From an uncultured bacterium (GTDB taxonomy: Bacteria > Pseudomonadota > Gammaproteobacteria > Burkholderiales > Burkholderiaceae_E), in the NCBI GenBank assembly GCA_903907905.1, contig CAIVPX010000046.1:1-37752 (forward strand): a stretch of DNA of 37,752 bases, given 5' to 3'. Position numbers and translations under genes: made by a program. The notes beneath the pieces are model-generated. The model did not search any database, was not told where the DNA came from, and saw only the letters and a list, made by a program, of their open reading frames with translations. This document shows, piece by piece, positions 16,644 to 24,497 of this stretch. The first letter of the stretch is position 1; every line of letters starts with the position of its first letter.

Positions 16644-17885
16644 ATGGTGCCCACCCAGTTCTCCGTGCTCATTGTCGGCGCTGGCCCCGTGGGGCTGGTG
16701 CTGGCCTGGCGCCTGACCAAGGCCGGCATCGCCGTGCGCGTGCTCGAACGCGAACCGATTCTCGAGCCCATGCTCCGAAGCTCCACCTGGCATCCGCCAA
16801 CGCTGGACATGCTGGTCGAGGACGGCCTCACCAAAGTGCTTCATCGCGCCGGTCGCATCACCCCCACCTGGCAGATCAGGCTGCACGAGACCGGCGAGCG
16901 CGCCGAATTTGATCTGTCGCTCATCGCCGACGCAACCCGCCACCCTTGGCGCCTGCAATGTGACCAGGCGGTGTTGGTGCGCGAACTCGAGGCACGGCTT
17001 TGCGCAATCGACGCATCCATCGTGAGACGGGGCGCTCATGTCGTCGGGGTAGGGCAGGCGGCTCACGGTGCGTTTGTCGACTGGGTCCCCACCCCGCTTG
17101 ACACCCGATCGGTCGACACTGAAACCCGTCCGTCAGGCCCAAGCGTGCGCGAGCATGCCTCGATCGTGGTCGGATGCGACGGGGCGCGAAGTATGGTCCG
17201 GGACGCCATCGGTGCGAGCTTCGAAGGCACCCTCTACCCCGAGACCACGGTTCTGGTCACCACCCCGTTTGCCTTCGAAGACCACCTGTCTGGACTCTCA
17301 GGCATCAATTACGTCTGGGCCCCCGACGGTACCTACAGCCTGCTGCGGCTCGCCGACGTGTGGCGCGTGAGCCTGCACCCGGCCGAGGATGAAAGCATCG
17401 AGGCGGCCCAGCATCCCCGCCGCATTGCCGAACGACTGGCTGCGATCACGCCCGCCGCAGCCGGCGCCCCGATTGGCGAAATGCGACCTTACCGGGTTCA
17501 TCAGCGCCTGGCCTCACACTGGCAGCGGGGTCGACTGGCCCTCGCCGGCGACGCCGCGCACCTGAACAATCCCAAGGGTGGCATGGGAATGAACGGCGGC
17601 ATTCACGACGCCTTCGAACTTTCGGACGCCCTTGCCGAGATCGCAGCCGGCGCGAGCCTGGAACGGCTCGAGCGCTACGAGCGGCGACGTCTGCCCGTGG
17701 CACGCGATGACATCATCGCGCAGGCTGACCAGAACCGCACCCGAATGTGGGAGCCCAGTCTGGACGGGCGCCGCAAGCTGCTCGCCAATCTGCAGGCCCT
17801 GGCGGCCGACCCGGTACGTTGTCGTGCGCACCTTCTGAGAACCTCGATGATCGACGGGCTGCGGCGCTCCAAGACGCTGGCCTGA
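16644..17885 (+). CDS. FAD-dependent aromatic monooxygenase, PheA/TfdB type (copy 1)
   Basis: A 413-residue class A flavoprotein monooxygenase, cytoplasmic, expected to hydroxylate an aromatic or similar ring using NAD(P)H and oxygen. The three FAD marks are present: GAGPVG at 12-17, the DG motif VVGCDGARS with Asp179, and the GD motif LAGDAAHLNNPKGGMGMNGG with Asp303. The protein lacks the thioredoxin-like C-terminal domain of phenol hydroxylases and is nearer the short p-hydroxybenzoate-hydroxylase length. It is a clear relative of the gene at 19223: both share the HINNP/HLNNP-GGMGMNGG core, STxHPPTLD near residue 50 and a tail beginning TSMID. It converges with a Bug receptor. The substrate is not readable. 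Confidence 0.9.
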   Translation: MVPTQFSVLIVGAGPVGLVLAWRLTKAGIAVRVLEREPILEPMLRSSTWHPPTLDMLVEDGLTKVLHRAGRITPTWQIRLHETGERAEFDLSLIADATRHPWRLQCDQAVLVRELEARLCAIDASIVRRGAHVVGVGQAAHGAFVDWVPTPLDTRSVDTETRPSGPSVREHASIVVGCDGARSMVRDAIGASFEGTLYPETTVLVTTPFAFEDHLSGLSGINYVWAPDGTYSLLRLADVWRVSLHPAEDESIEAAQHPRRIAERLAAITPAAAGAPIGEMRPYRVHQRLASHWQRGRLALAGDAAHLNNPKGGMGMNGGIHDAFELSDALAEIAAGASLERLERYERRRLPVARDDIIAQADQNRTRMWEPSLDGRRKLLANLQALAADPVRCRAHLLRTSMIDGLRRSKTLA

Positions 17886-17959
17886 GGTCCCCCGCAACCC
17901 GACGCGACAGGTCATCCAGCGCTGCGCCCAAGCACACGACCGCTGCGGACGAACGCCCC

Positions 17960-18973
17960 CTAGCGTGCCTTGTCGCCCAGTCGCTGGACCACCGCACCAA
18001 AGCGCACGAAATCGCTGCTGATGCGACGGGCCATCTCCTCCGGACTGGAGGTGACGATTGCGCCACCTTGTGCAGCGACCGACGCCACGATGTCGGAACT
18101 GCGCGCGGCCGCGATGATGTCGGCGTTCAATCGGCGCACCACCTCCTCTGGCACTCGGGCCGGTACAAAGAATCCAAACCACTGGTCGTACTCGACATCA
18201 CGAATACCGAGCTCGACCAGCGTGGGCACCTCGGGCAGCACTGGCGAGCGCTGCGGCCCCACATAGGCGAGGGCACGCAGCCTGCCCTCCTTCAGAAAGC
18301 TCTGCGCCGAGATATAAGCCGCGAACACGATGTCGATGTGCCCGCCCACCGTTTCGGTCACGGCCTGTGCGGCCCCCTTCATGGGCACATGAACGAGTTT
18401 GGCGCCCGTGACCTGCTGAAGCATCTCGCCGAGAAAATGTCCCGCTGTGCCGGTTCCCTGGGAGGCGAAGCTCAGGCCGCCGGGGCGCGACCTCGACAGC
18501 GCCAGCAACTCATTGAGGTCCCGAGCGGGCAGTCCGGCAGGCACCAGCAGCACGCTGTGAAAAGAGAAGAAGGGCGTGACTGGCCGGAAGTCCTTGTTGG
18601 CGTTGAAGCCCACCTGGATGTTCAGGTGCGGGTCGACGGCATGCGTGCCCACGTGCCCGATGAACAGCGTGTAGCCGTCGTGCGGCTGGGCCAAAACCGC
18701 CTGAGCACCGATGGCCCCCGCGGCCCCTGGACGATTTTGAACGACTACCGGTTGCGCGATGTTCTCGGACAGTCTTTGCGCGATCAACCGGGCCACACGG
18801 TCGGTCGATCCACCCGGCGGAAAGGGCACCACCACCGTGAGCGCACGGGCGGGAAAGGCGTTTGCGGACGCCGCGCCCTGCGCCAAGGCAGCGTGAGGGG
18901 CCAGCGCCAGCAGGGGCCACACGGCCCATCCGAACAACCGGCTCAACAGTCGCAATGGCCAACTCAATTGCAT
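17960..18973 (-). CDS. Bug-family receptor (start possibly TTG at 18967)
   Basis: A periplasmic Bug/TctC receptor, 337 residues from the ATG at 18973. The signal peptide ends near HAALAQG, followed by FPARALTVVVPFPPGGSTD, PVVVQNRPGAAGAIGAQ and HDGYTLFIG, all standard Bug features. The Shine-Dalgarno sequence AGAGGAG touches the ATG with no gap, which is too close. The third codon is TTG, six bases from AGGAG, so translation may start at 18967 and drop two residues. The gene is convergent with the first FAD monooxygenase and divergent from the second, with no TctA or TctB nearby. It may supply the monooxygenase substrate; this is inferred from position only. Confidence 0.92.
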   Translation of the reverse strand: MQLSWPLRLLSRLFGWAVWPLLALAPHAALAQGAASANAFPARALTVVVPFPPGGSTDRVARLIAQRLSENIAQPVVVQNRPGAAGAIGAQAVLAQPHDGYTLFIGHVGTHAVDPHLNIQVGFNANKDFRPVTPFFSFHSVLLVPAGLPARDLNELLALSRSRPGGLSFASQGTGTAGHFLGEMLQQVTGAKLVHVPMKGAAQAVTETVGGHIDIVFAAYISAQSFLKEGRLRALAYVGPQRSPVLPEVPTLVELGIRDVEYDQWFGFFVPARVPEEVVRRLNADIIAAARSSDIVASVAAQGGAIVTSSPEEMARRISSDFVRFGAVVQRLGDKAR

Positions 18974-19092
18974 CTCCTCTCAACAGACCCGTGGGGCAAG
19001 TGACCGTCAGTCTGACTCAAAACCCTTGCGCCGGACCCGGGTGCCACGCCCCACCATGGGGGCAATCGGACGAGCACTCAGTTGCGCCTTCC

Positions 19093-19121
19093 TTGACAGG
19101 GTTTCACCAAACCCGGATCGT
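19093..19121 (+). promoter_or_regulatory. Candidate promoter with overlapping operator, upstream of second FAD monooxygenase
   Basis: TTGACA at 19093-19098 matches the -35 consensus exactly. It is followed at once by the perfect inverted repeat GGGTTTCACCAAACCC (19099-19114), and the spot for a -10 box (about 19116-19121, GATCGT) is a poor match. A repeat filling the -35/-10 spacer would suit a repressor such as a TetR- or GntR-type protein, though none is encoded in the window beside it. The remaining bases of the 249-base divergent gap show nothing else. Confidence 0.4.
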
Positions 19122-19222
19122 TCCAGTCGCCGCGCCCGCTCCGCCTGCCGGACACGACACCGGTCCGGCGGGCAGCGAGCAAGCGTCCACCAACCCGCCA
19201 CGCTCCAGACAAACCCGATTCA

Positions 19223-20422
19223 ATGACACGCCCACATGTTCTCATCGCCGGCGCCGGTCCGGTTGGAATGGTCAACGCTCTCGTGCTGGCCGAAGCCGGC
19301 ATCGCCGTGACCGTGCTCGAACGCAACGCCCAACTGGTCGAGGATCTCAGAGCCTCTACCTTTCATCCGCCCACCCTCGATCTGCTCGAGCGCTTTCCCG
19401 GTCTGGTGGGTGAACTCAAGTCGGAAGGGCTGATTGCCCGCTACACGCAGCAACGTGACCGTCGCTCAGGGCTGGTGGCCGAATTCGATATGGACCTGCT
19501 GCGCAATGACACCGGCCACCCCTATCGCCTGCAGTGCGAGCAGTGGAAGCTCTCGCGCCGCTTGCACGCTCGACTGATTCAGCACCCTCATGCCCGGGTC
19601 ATCTTCAACGCCAGCGTCCAGAGTCTGGAGCAGGACGACCAGCGCGTCACGCTGCGGTATGAGCACGCGGGCGAAACGCGTCGTGAGCAGGCGGACTACC
19701 TGATCGGTGCCGACGGGGCCTGGAGCGCCGTGCGACAGTCGGTGGGCGTCGAGTTCGAAGGCTTTACCTATCCGGAGCGCTTCCTGATCGTCTCGACCGA
19801 CTTCGAGTACGCCGATCATCTCGAGCACCTGTCCTACGTGAACTACGTCTCCGACCCGCAGGAGTGGTGCGTGCTGCTGCGCGTGCCCACACTGTGGCGT
19901 GTGCTCTTTCCGACCCGCGTCGACGAGACCGATGAATCGGTGATGACCGACGAAGCGATCCAGACCCGCATGCAGGGCCTGCTACCACGCGAGGAGCCCT
20001 ACCGGATTGTCCATCGCACGCTCTACAAGGTCCATCAGCGCATCGCACAGAAATTCAGGCTGGGCCGGGTGCTGCTGACAGGCGATGCCGCGCACATCAA
20101 CAATCCGCTGGGCGGCATGGGCATGAACGGCGGCGTCCAGGATGCTTTCAACGTGTCCGACAAACTGATCGACGTCCTGCTCAGGAACGCAGACCCGTCG
20201 CTGCTCGATCGCTACGAGCGTCAGCGCCGAACCGTCGCGATCGAATACGTCAATGCCGACACGCAGCGCAACAAGAAGCTGATCGAAGAGCGCGACCCCG
20301 AGGTGAGAAAGCGCGCGCAGGACGAACTGCGCGCCATCGCGGCCGACCCGGCCGCCGCGCGCCGCTACCTGCGCAAGACCTCCATGATCGATGCGCTTGA
20401 GCGAGCGGCCAGCATCGCTTGA
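19223..20422 (+). CDS. FAD-dependent aromatic monooxygenase, PheA/TfdB type (copy 2)
   Basis: A 399-residue flavoprotein monooxygenase related to the one at 16644. FAD marks: GAGPVG at 10-15, the DG motif LIGADGAWSAVRQSVG, and the GD motif LLTGDAAHINNPLGGMGMNG with Asp288. The C-terminus ends KTSMIDALERAASIA, parallel to the tail of copy 1. It should hydroxylate a ring substrate with NAD(P)H and oxygen. It again converges with a Bug receptor gene, repeating the arrangement of copy 1. The two proteins are far from identical, so this is an old duplication or two related acquisitions rather than a recent copy. Confidence 0.9.
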   Translation: MTRPHVLIAGAGPVGMVNALVLAEAGIAVTVLERNAQLVEDLRASTFHPPTLDLLERFPGLVGELKSEGLIARYTQQRDRRSGLVAEFDMDLLRNDTGHPYRLQCEQWKLSRRLHARLIQHPHARVIFNASVQSLEQDDQRVTLRYEHAGETRREQADYLIGADGAWSAVRQSVGVEFEGFTYPERFLIVSTDFEYADHLEHLSYVNYVSDPQEWCVLLRVPTLWRVLFPTRVDETDESVMTDEAIQTRMQGLLPREEPYRIVHRTLYKVHQRIAQKFRLGRVLLTGDAAHINNPLGGMGMNGGVQDAFNVSDKLIDVLLRNADPSLLDRYERQRRTVAIEYVNADTQRNKKLIEERDPEVRKRAQDELRAIAADPAAARRYLRKTSMIDALERAASIA

Positions 20423-20436
20423 AGGGGTCGGTTGAG

Positions 20437-20457
20437 GGCGTCGCCCCGGCCGACGCC
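20437..20457. terminator. Hairpin between convergent genes
   Basis: GGCGTCG (20437-20443) and CGACGCC (20451-20457) form a 7-base-pair stem with a 7-base loop in the 79-base gap between the convergent monooxygenase and Bug genes. A smaller hairpin AGCGG-GAC-CCGCT follows at 20476-20488. Neither has a T-tract, so intrinsic termination is uncertain, but the position is right for a shared two-way terminator. Confidence 0.35.
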
Positions 20458-20501
20458 TGGGCGCTTGCCCTGACCAGCGGGACCCGCTAAAGGTCGAACG
20501 C

Positions 20502-21479
20502 TCAATCGGCCTTTGCGCCCGAGCGACGAACCACCTCGCCCAGGCGCTCGGTGTCCTGAGCCATGCGTCGAGCGAACTGGGCGCTGGTGCCGCCAATGAC
20601 CTCGCCGCCCGCTGCCCGAACGATCTCGACAAAGCCCGGCTCCTTGAGCACCGCCGCCACCTCTGTCTCCAGACGGGCAACGATCTCGGCGGGCGTCTTG
20701 GCAGGCACCAGCAAGCCGAACCAGCCGGTGAGCTCATAGTCGGCAATGCCCAGCGCTTCGGCAACCGTCGGTACGTCGGGCAATTGCGGAGACCGTTTCT
20801 CGGAGGTGACTGCGAGCGCCTTGAGCTTGCCCGCGCGCACAAACTGCAGCCCCACCGGCAGATTGACGAAGCCGATCTGCAAGGTGCCGCCGAGGTGATC
20901 GTTGGTCGCCTGAGCGTTGCCCTGATAGGGGATGTGTGTGAACTTTGCACCGGTCTTGAGCGCGAGCAGCTCGGCCGAAAGGTGGCCCGAACTGCCTGCC
21001 CCGGGCGTGCCGTAATTGAGCCGGTTGGGGTCGGCCTTGGCCATGGCCACCAGCTCGGCCAGATTGGCGACAGGCAGGGTCGGGTGCGCCGTGATCACGT
21101 TGGGGATCTCGGCCACTTGAATGACCGGCTGCAGATCGCGCTTGGTGTTGTACGGCAGGCTGCCGTACAGAAAGGTGTTGGTGACCAGGGGCAAACCGTT
21201 GATCAGGATGGTGTGACCGTCGGGCGCTGCCTTGGCCACATAGTCGTTGCCAATGTTGGTGCCGGCGCCGGGCTTTTGCTCGACCACGACCGCCTGGCCC
21301 AGGGGCTTGGCCAGGCGTTGCGCCAGCGCCCGTGCGAACACGTCGGCACTGCCCGTGGTGGCAGGCACAATGATCCGCACGGTCTTGCTGGGATAGGCCT
21401 GGGCCAGCACGGCCGCGGGCGCTGATCCGAGCGCTGCCAGAACGGTAAAGGAGGTCAGGCACAACAGTCGACGGCGCAT
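20502..21479 (-). CDS. Bug-family tripartite tricarboxylate transporter receptor
   Basis: A periplasmic Bug receptor, 325 residues from the ATG at 21479, which is preceded by AAGGAAG; the 17-codon longer frame is discarded. The signal peptide (MRRRLLCLTSFTVLAALGSA, ending VLAQA) leads to YPSKTVRIIVPATTGSADVF. The usual GG in the first loop is replaced by TTGSAD, a small variation. PVVEQKPGAGTNIGNDYVA-type and APDGHTILING motifs follow. It is divergent from the maleate-isomerase-like gene, with 275 bases between them, and convergent with the second FAD monooxygenase. The ligand is unknown. Confidence 0.92.
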   Translation of the reverse strand: MRRRLLCLTSFTVLAALGSAPAAVLAQAYPSKTVRIIVPATTGSADVFARALAQRLAKPLGQAVVVEQKPGAGTNIGNDYVAKAAPDGHTILINGLPLVTNTFLYGSLPYNTKRDLQPVIQVAEIPNVITAHPTLPVANLAELVAMAKADPNRLNYGTPGAGSSGHLSAELLALKTGAKFTHIPYQGNAQATNDHLGGTLQIGFVNLPVGLQFVRAGKLKALAVTSEKRSPQLPDVPTVAEALGIADYELTGWFGLLVPAKTPAEIVARLETEVAAVLKEPGFVEIVRAAGGEVIGGTSAQFARRMAQDTERLGEVVRRSGAKAD

Positions 21480-21754
21480 GAGGTCTTCCTTGAATCGAAG
21501 GGTGCCCGGGCAGGCGGGTCGAGGGTGCATCGACCCGGCTGGCCTGGGCGAGTTTTTCGCGGTATGAGGCTATCACAGCGCCTGCCACGGCTGCGTCCAT
21601 GCGGCTGCCCTCGGCGGGGCCATCCTGAGCGGGGCGGCGGCAGCCCCCGGTCAAACGTCACTCGTAGCCCGACCCGGCGTGTCACCGGCTGAATCCTGCG
21701 CGTCGCGTAGCCGCCCTGATCGGTCATACTGCCCCCCGGTAAGAGGAGACCCCC

Positions 21755-22501
21755 ATGAAAGACTCTCTCGGCTGGCGACTGAAGCTCGGCGTGGTCACGC
21801 CCTCGGTCAATGCCTGCGTGCAGCCCGAATTCGATGCCATGCGTCCGGCAGGTGTCACCAACCATATTTCGCGCATGCTGATGAGCGATTCAAAGATCAC
21901 CAGCGACTCCACCTTCCACTCGGTGATCAAGGAAATCGACGATGCGCTCGAACCGGCCGTCATCAGCGTGATGACCTGCAAGCCCGACCACCTCATCGTG
22001 GGGGTCTCGATCGAGGCGGTCTGGGGCGGCATGGAAGGCTCCCGGACGGTCGCTGACCGGATCCGCAGACATTGCCCGGTGGGCATCACCATGGCCTCGG
22101 ACGCGATCCCGGCCGCGCTCAAGGCCGTGGGGGCTGGCCGCCGCTTGGCGCTGATCTGCCCCTACCGGGATCCCGGCGTGGTGCAGGTGAAAAAGTTTCT
22201 CAACGAATGCGGCTACGAGGTGGTTCGCGCGCGCGGCATTCCTCATGACACCTCCAGCCAGCTCTCGCTCATCACCCAGCTCGAACTGGTTCGAGAGTTG
22301 AAGAACATTGACGGCCCTGACGTCGATGCCATCGTGCAGTTTGGTGCCAACATCGCCATGGCTGCCGTTGCGGCCGAGGCCGAACGCTGGCTCGAAAAGC
22401 CCGTCGTCGCCGTCAACACGGCCCTCTACTGGCACGCGCTGCGCACCAACGGGCTTCACGACATCATCGAGGGCTTTGGCGCCTTGCTCGAGCGCCACTG
22501 A
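21755..22501 (+). CDS. Maleate isomerase / arylmalonate decarboxylase-like protein
   Basis: A 248-residue cytoplasmic protein of the Asp/Glu racemase superfamily, nearest to the maleate cis-trans isomerase and arylmalonate decarboxylase group. The opening LGVVTPSVNACVQPEFDAM matches the GxxTPSxNxxxEP signature. The two loops that carry catalytic cysteines in characterised members read LIVGVSIEAVWGGMEG (Ser85) and VDAIVQFGANIAMA (Gly197), so neither cysteine is present. The activity may therefore be a decarboxylation or another reaction not needing the cysteine pair. A strong ribosome site, AGAGGAG, precedes the ATG. A Bug receptor follows 50 bases downstream on the same strand, so the two form a transport-and-conversion pair. 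Confidence 0.82.
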   Translation: MKDSLGWRLKLGVVTPSVNACVQPEFDAMRPAGVTNHISRMLMSDSKITSDSTFHSVIKEIDDALEPAVISVMTCKPDHLIVGVSIEAVWGGMEGSRTVADRIRRHCPVGITMASDAIPAALKAVGAGRRLALICPYRDPGVVQVKKFLNECGYEVVRARGIPHDTSSQLSLITQLELVRELKNIDGPDVDAIVQFGANIAMAAVAAEAERWLEKPVVAVNTALYWHALRTNGLHDIIEGFGALLERH

Positions 22502-22551
22502 CCCGTTGCTCGGACCCGCCCCCCCTTTACCCCGTCGCCTCGGAGACTGCC

Positions 22552-23574
22552 GTGCCAGCCTTTCACGCCCGCGCCATCCTCGCCTTGTTCGCCCTCCTGT
22601 TCAGCCTGTCGGCCGCCGCCCAAAGTCTGAGCGAACTCAAAGCCCGCCTGCGCGATGCGCGCCCCGACGGCTACCCCTCGCGCAGCATCGAGTTGCTGGT
22701 GGCCTACCCGGCCGGCGGCGGCATGGACGCCAACGCGCGTATCCTCGCCAAGTATTTTGAGAAGTACACCGAGTTGCCCATGGTCGTCGTCAATCGGGCC
22801 GGCGCAGCCGGCATCATCGGCGAGTCGTACATGGCCACCCAGGCCAAGCCCGACGGCTACACGGCGGGCCTGATGGCCAGTAATTTCTGGTCGAACTCGA
22901 TTCTTCGGGGCGAAGGCAAGTGGTCGTATCGCGACACTGACCCGCTCGCCTTCGTCAACTCCGATCCGCCCACCTGGGTGGTCAGTACGGAAGGGCGTTT
23001 CAAAGGGGTGCCGCTCAAGGACATCATCGCCGAGGCGAGAGCGCGCCCCGCAAGCGTTCGCGTCGCGGCCTCGGGCTCAACGGCCACCGCCTTCATCCTC
23101 GAGCAAATTGAAGCGGCCACCGGCGCCAAGTTCGTGCCGGTGCTCTACCAGGGCGACCGGCAGGCGATCACCGATCTGATGGGCGGGCATATCGACGTCT
23201 CGTACGGCTACTTCGCCACCTACCGCGCCCTCATGGAGTCGGGCAAGGTTGCGCCCGTCGGTGTCGCCAGTCCGGAACGCATGCCGCTACTGCCGGCCAC
23301 CCCCAGCTTCAATGAAGTGGTGGGCAGCCACGACATCGTCTGGGACGCCTTTCGCTTCGTCGTCGTCCCAAAAGGCCTTGACCCCGCCCGCAAGCGCTGG
23401 CTGGAAGCGGCGTTCAATACGGCACTGTCCGATCCCGACATCGCTGCCGAATTCGCTGCGCTGGGCGCCACCGTGGACCGGCGCCTCGCGAGCGCCGCGC
23501 AGGTGGCCGAAGAGGTCGAGCGACGCGCGACCCGCGAGCGGAACTACTACCTCAAGACCGGGCGGCTGAAGTAG
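22552..23574 (+). CDS. Bug-family receptor, divergent type
   Basis: A 340-residue periplasmic receptor of the Bug/TctC family, starting at a GTG 50 bases after the isomerase-like gene. The signal peptide is about residues 1-23 (ending AAAQS). An extra stretch SLSELKARLRDARPDG precedes the first strand, and the binding-loop motif is SIELLVAYPAGGGMDANARI, followed by PMVVVNRAGAAGIIGESYMA and KPDGYTAGLM. It differs from the others in having FEKY helices and a long C-terminal helix, VAEEVERRATRERNYYLKTG. It probably brings in the substrate of the upstream enzyme. No membrane subunits of the transporter are in the window. Confidence 0.9.
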   Translation: MPAFHARAILALFALLFSLSAAAQSLSELKARLRDARPDGYPSRSIELLVAYPAGGGMDANARILAKYFEKYTELPMVVVNRAGAAGIIGESYMATQAKPDGYTAGLMASNFWSNSILRGEGKWSYRDTDPLAFVNSDPPTWVVSTEGRFKGVPLKDIIAEARARPASVRVAASGSTATAFILEQIEAATGAKFVPVLYQGDRQAITDLMGGHIDVSYGYFATYRALMESGKVAPVGVASPERMPLLPATPSFNEVVGSHDIVWDAFRFVVVPKGLDPARKRWLEAAFNTALSDPDIAAEFAALGATVDRRLASAAQVAEEVERRATRERNYYLKTGRLK

Positions 23575-23598
23575 GTCCGGCCCGCCCTCCCCCGCCGC

Positions 23599-24339
23599 CT
23601 ACCGACTGCGTGGAGAGTAGGCCGCCTCGTACGACTCCCTCAGCGCCGATTCAAGCAGGCGGCCGCCCTCGTAGGCCTTCAAGGCTTCGGGCCGTTCAAC
23701 GCCCGGGAGCAGGCGTGGGCACGCCTCGGGCTCACCCAGCACCATCCGGACCGGTAGTCGCTCGGCGTAGATGGGCAGCTCGTAGTCCTCGTCCTCATCG
23801 ACCACGCCCTTGGCCCGGATCTTGGCTGAGGCCTGCTCGATCTCCATCCAGACCACCGAGGTGGCCTTGACCTCCTGCTCGCTGCTCGCGCGCAGCTGCG
23901 CGGTGCGCCCGGGAAAGAAGCGATCGACCATCATCACCAGGGCGCGAGTCTTTTCCTCCGGATCGTCGACCAGGCGGGCCTGACCGAAGGCCATCACCGA
24001 GCGGTAATCGGCCGAGTGGTTGTAGCCGCAGCGGGCCAGCACCAGGCTGTCGAAGTGCGTCACCGTCAGACAGGCCCGCTGACCCTCGGCGAGCGTGCGC
24101 AGCATGCGGCTGGCGCTGCTGCCGTGCCAGTAGAGCCGCGTGCCCTCGCGCCAGAACAATGTGGGCGTGCAGTAGGGCTCGCCATCGACCACATACGCCA
24201 CGTGGCACAGCGCGGCGGCATCGAGCAGGGCATGGACCGTTTCGTGGTCATAGTGCCCCCGGTCGTGACGGCGTTTGACGCGGTTTCGGTCGGTAACCGG
24301 ATAGGTCAGGCCGGTCGACGAGTCGGACGATTCGGACAT
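23599..24339 (-). CDS. Pyridoxamine 5'-phosphate oxidase-like FMN split-barrel protein
   Basis: A 246-residue protein of the PNPOx-like split-barrel fold, related to the NimA-type group. The ATG at 24339 is chosen over 24369 because MSESSDSSTGLTYPVTDRNR fits better, although the ribosome site is not decisive. The fold core is seen in LLDAAALCHVAYVVDGEPYC, PTLFWREGTRLYWHGSSASR, ACLTVTHFDSLVLARCGYNH and YRSVMAFGQARLVDDPEEK. RLYWHGSSASR would bind the flavin phosphate. Members reduce small molecules or bind haem or flavin; a specific substrate is not predictable. It is divergent from the CoA-transferase at 24498 and convergent with the Bug gene, with a 24-base gap. Confidence 0.88.
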   Translation of the reverse strand: MSESSDSSTGLTYPVTDRNRVKRRHDRGHYDHETVHALLDAAALCHVAYVVDGEPYCTPTLFWREGTRLYWHGSSASRMLRTLAEGQRACLTVTHFDSLVLARCGYNHSADYRSVMAFGQARLVDDPEEKTRALVMMVDRFFPGRTAQLRASSEQEVKATSVVWMEIEQASAKIRAKGVVDEDEDYELPIYAERLPVRMVLGEPEACPRLLPGVERPEALKAYEGGRLLESALRESYEAAYSPRSR

Positions 24340-24497
24340 GGTGGGGAGGACTCCAGGTGGCACGCGCAAGGCTTTCCGGGGCGATCACCATGCCACAATT
24401 CCCGTCTCGAAGGCAGGCAAGCATCTGCCACGTCGCACGAGCGCCACGGCCGGACCGCGCCATGCGAGGCCTCACCGATCATGCAAGGAGCGCAGGG

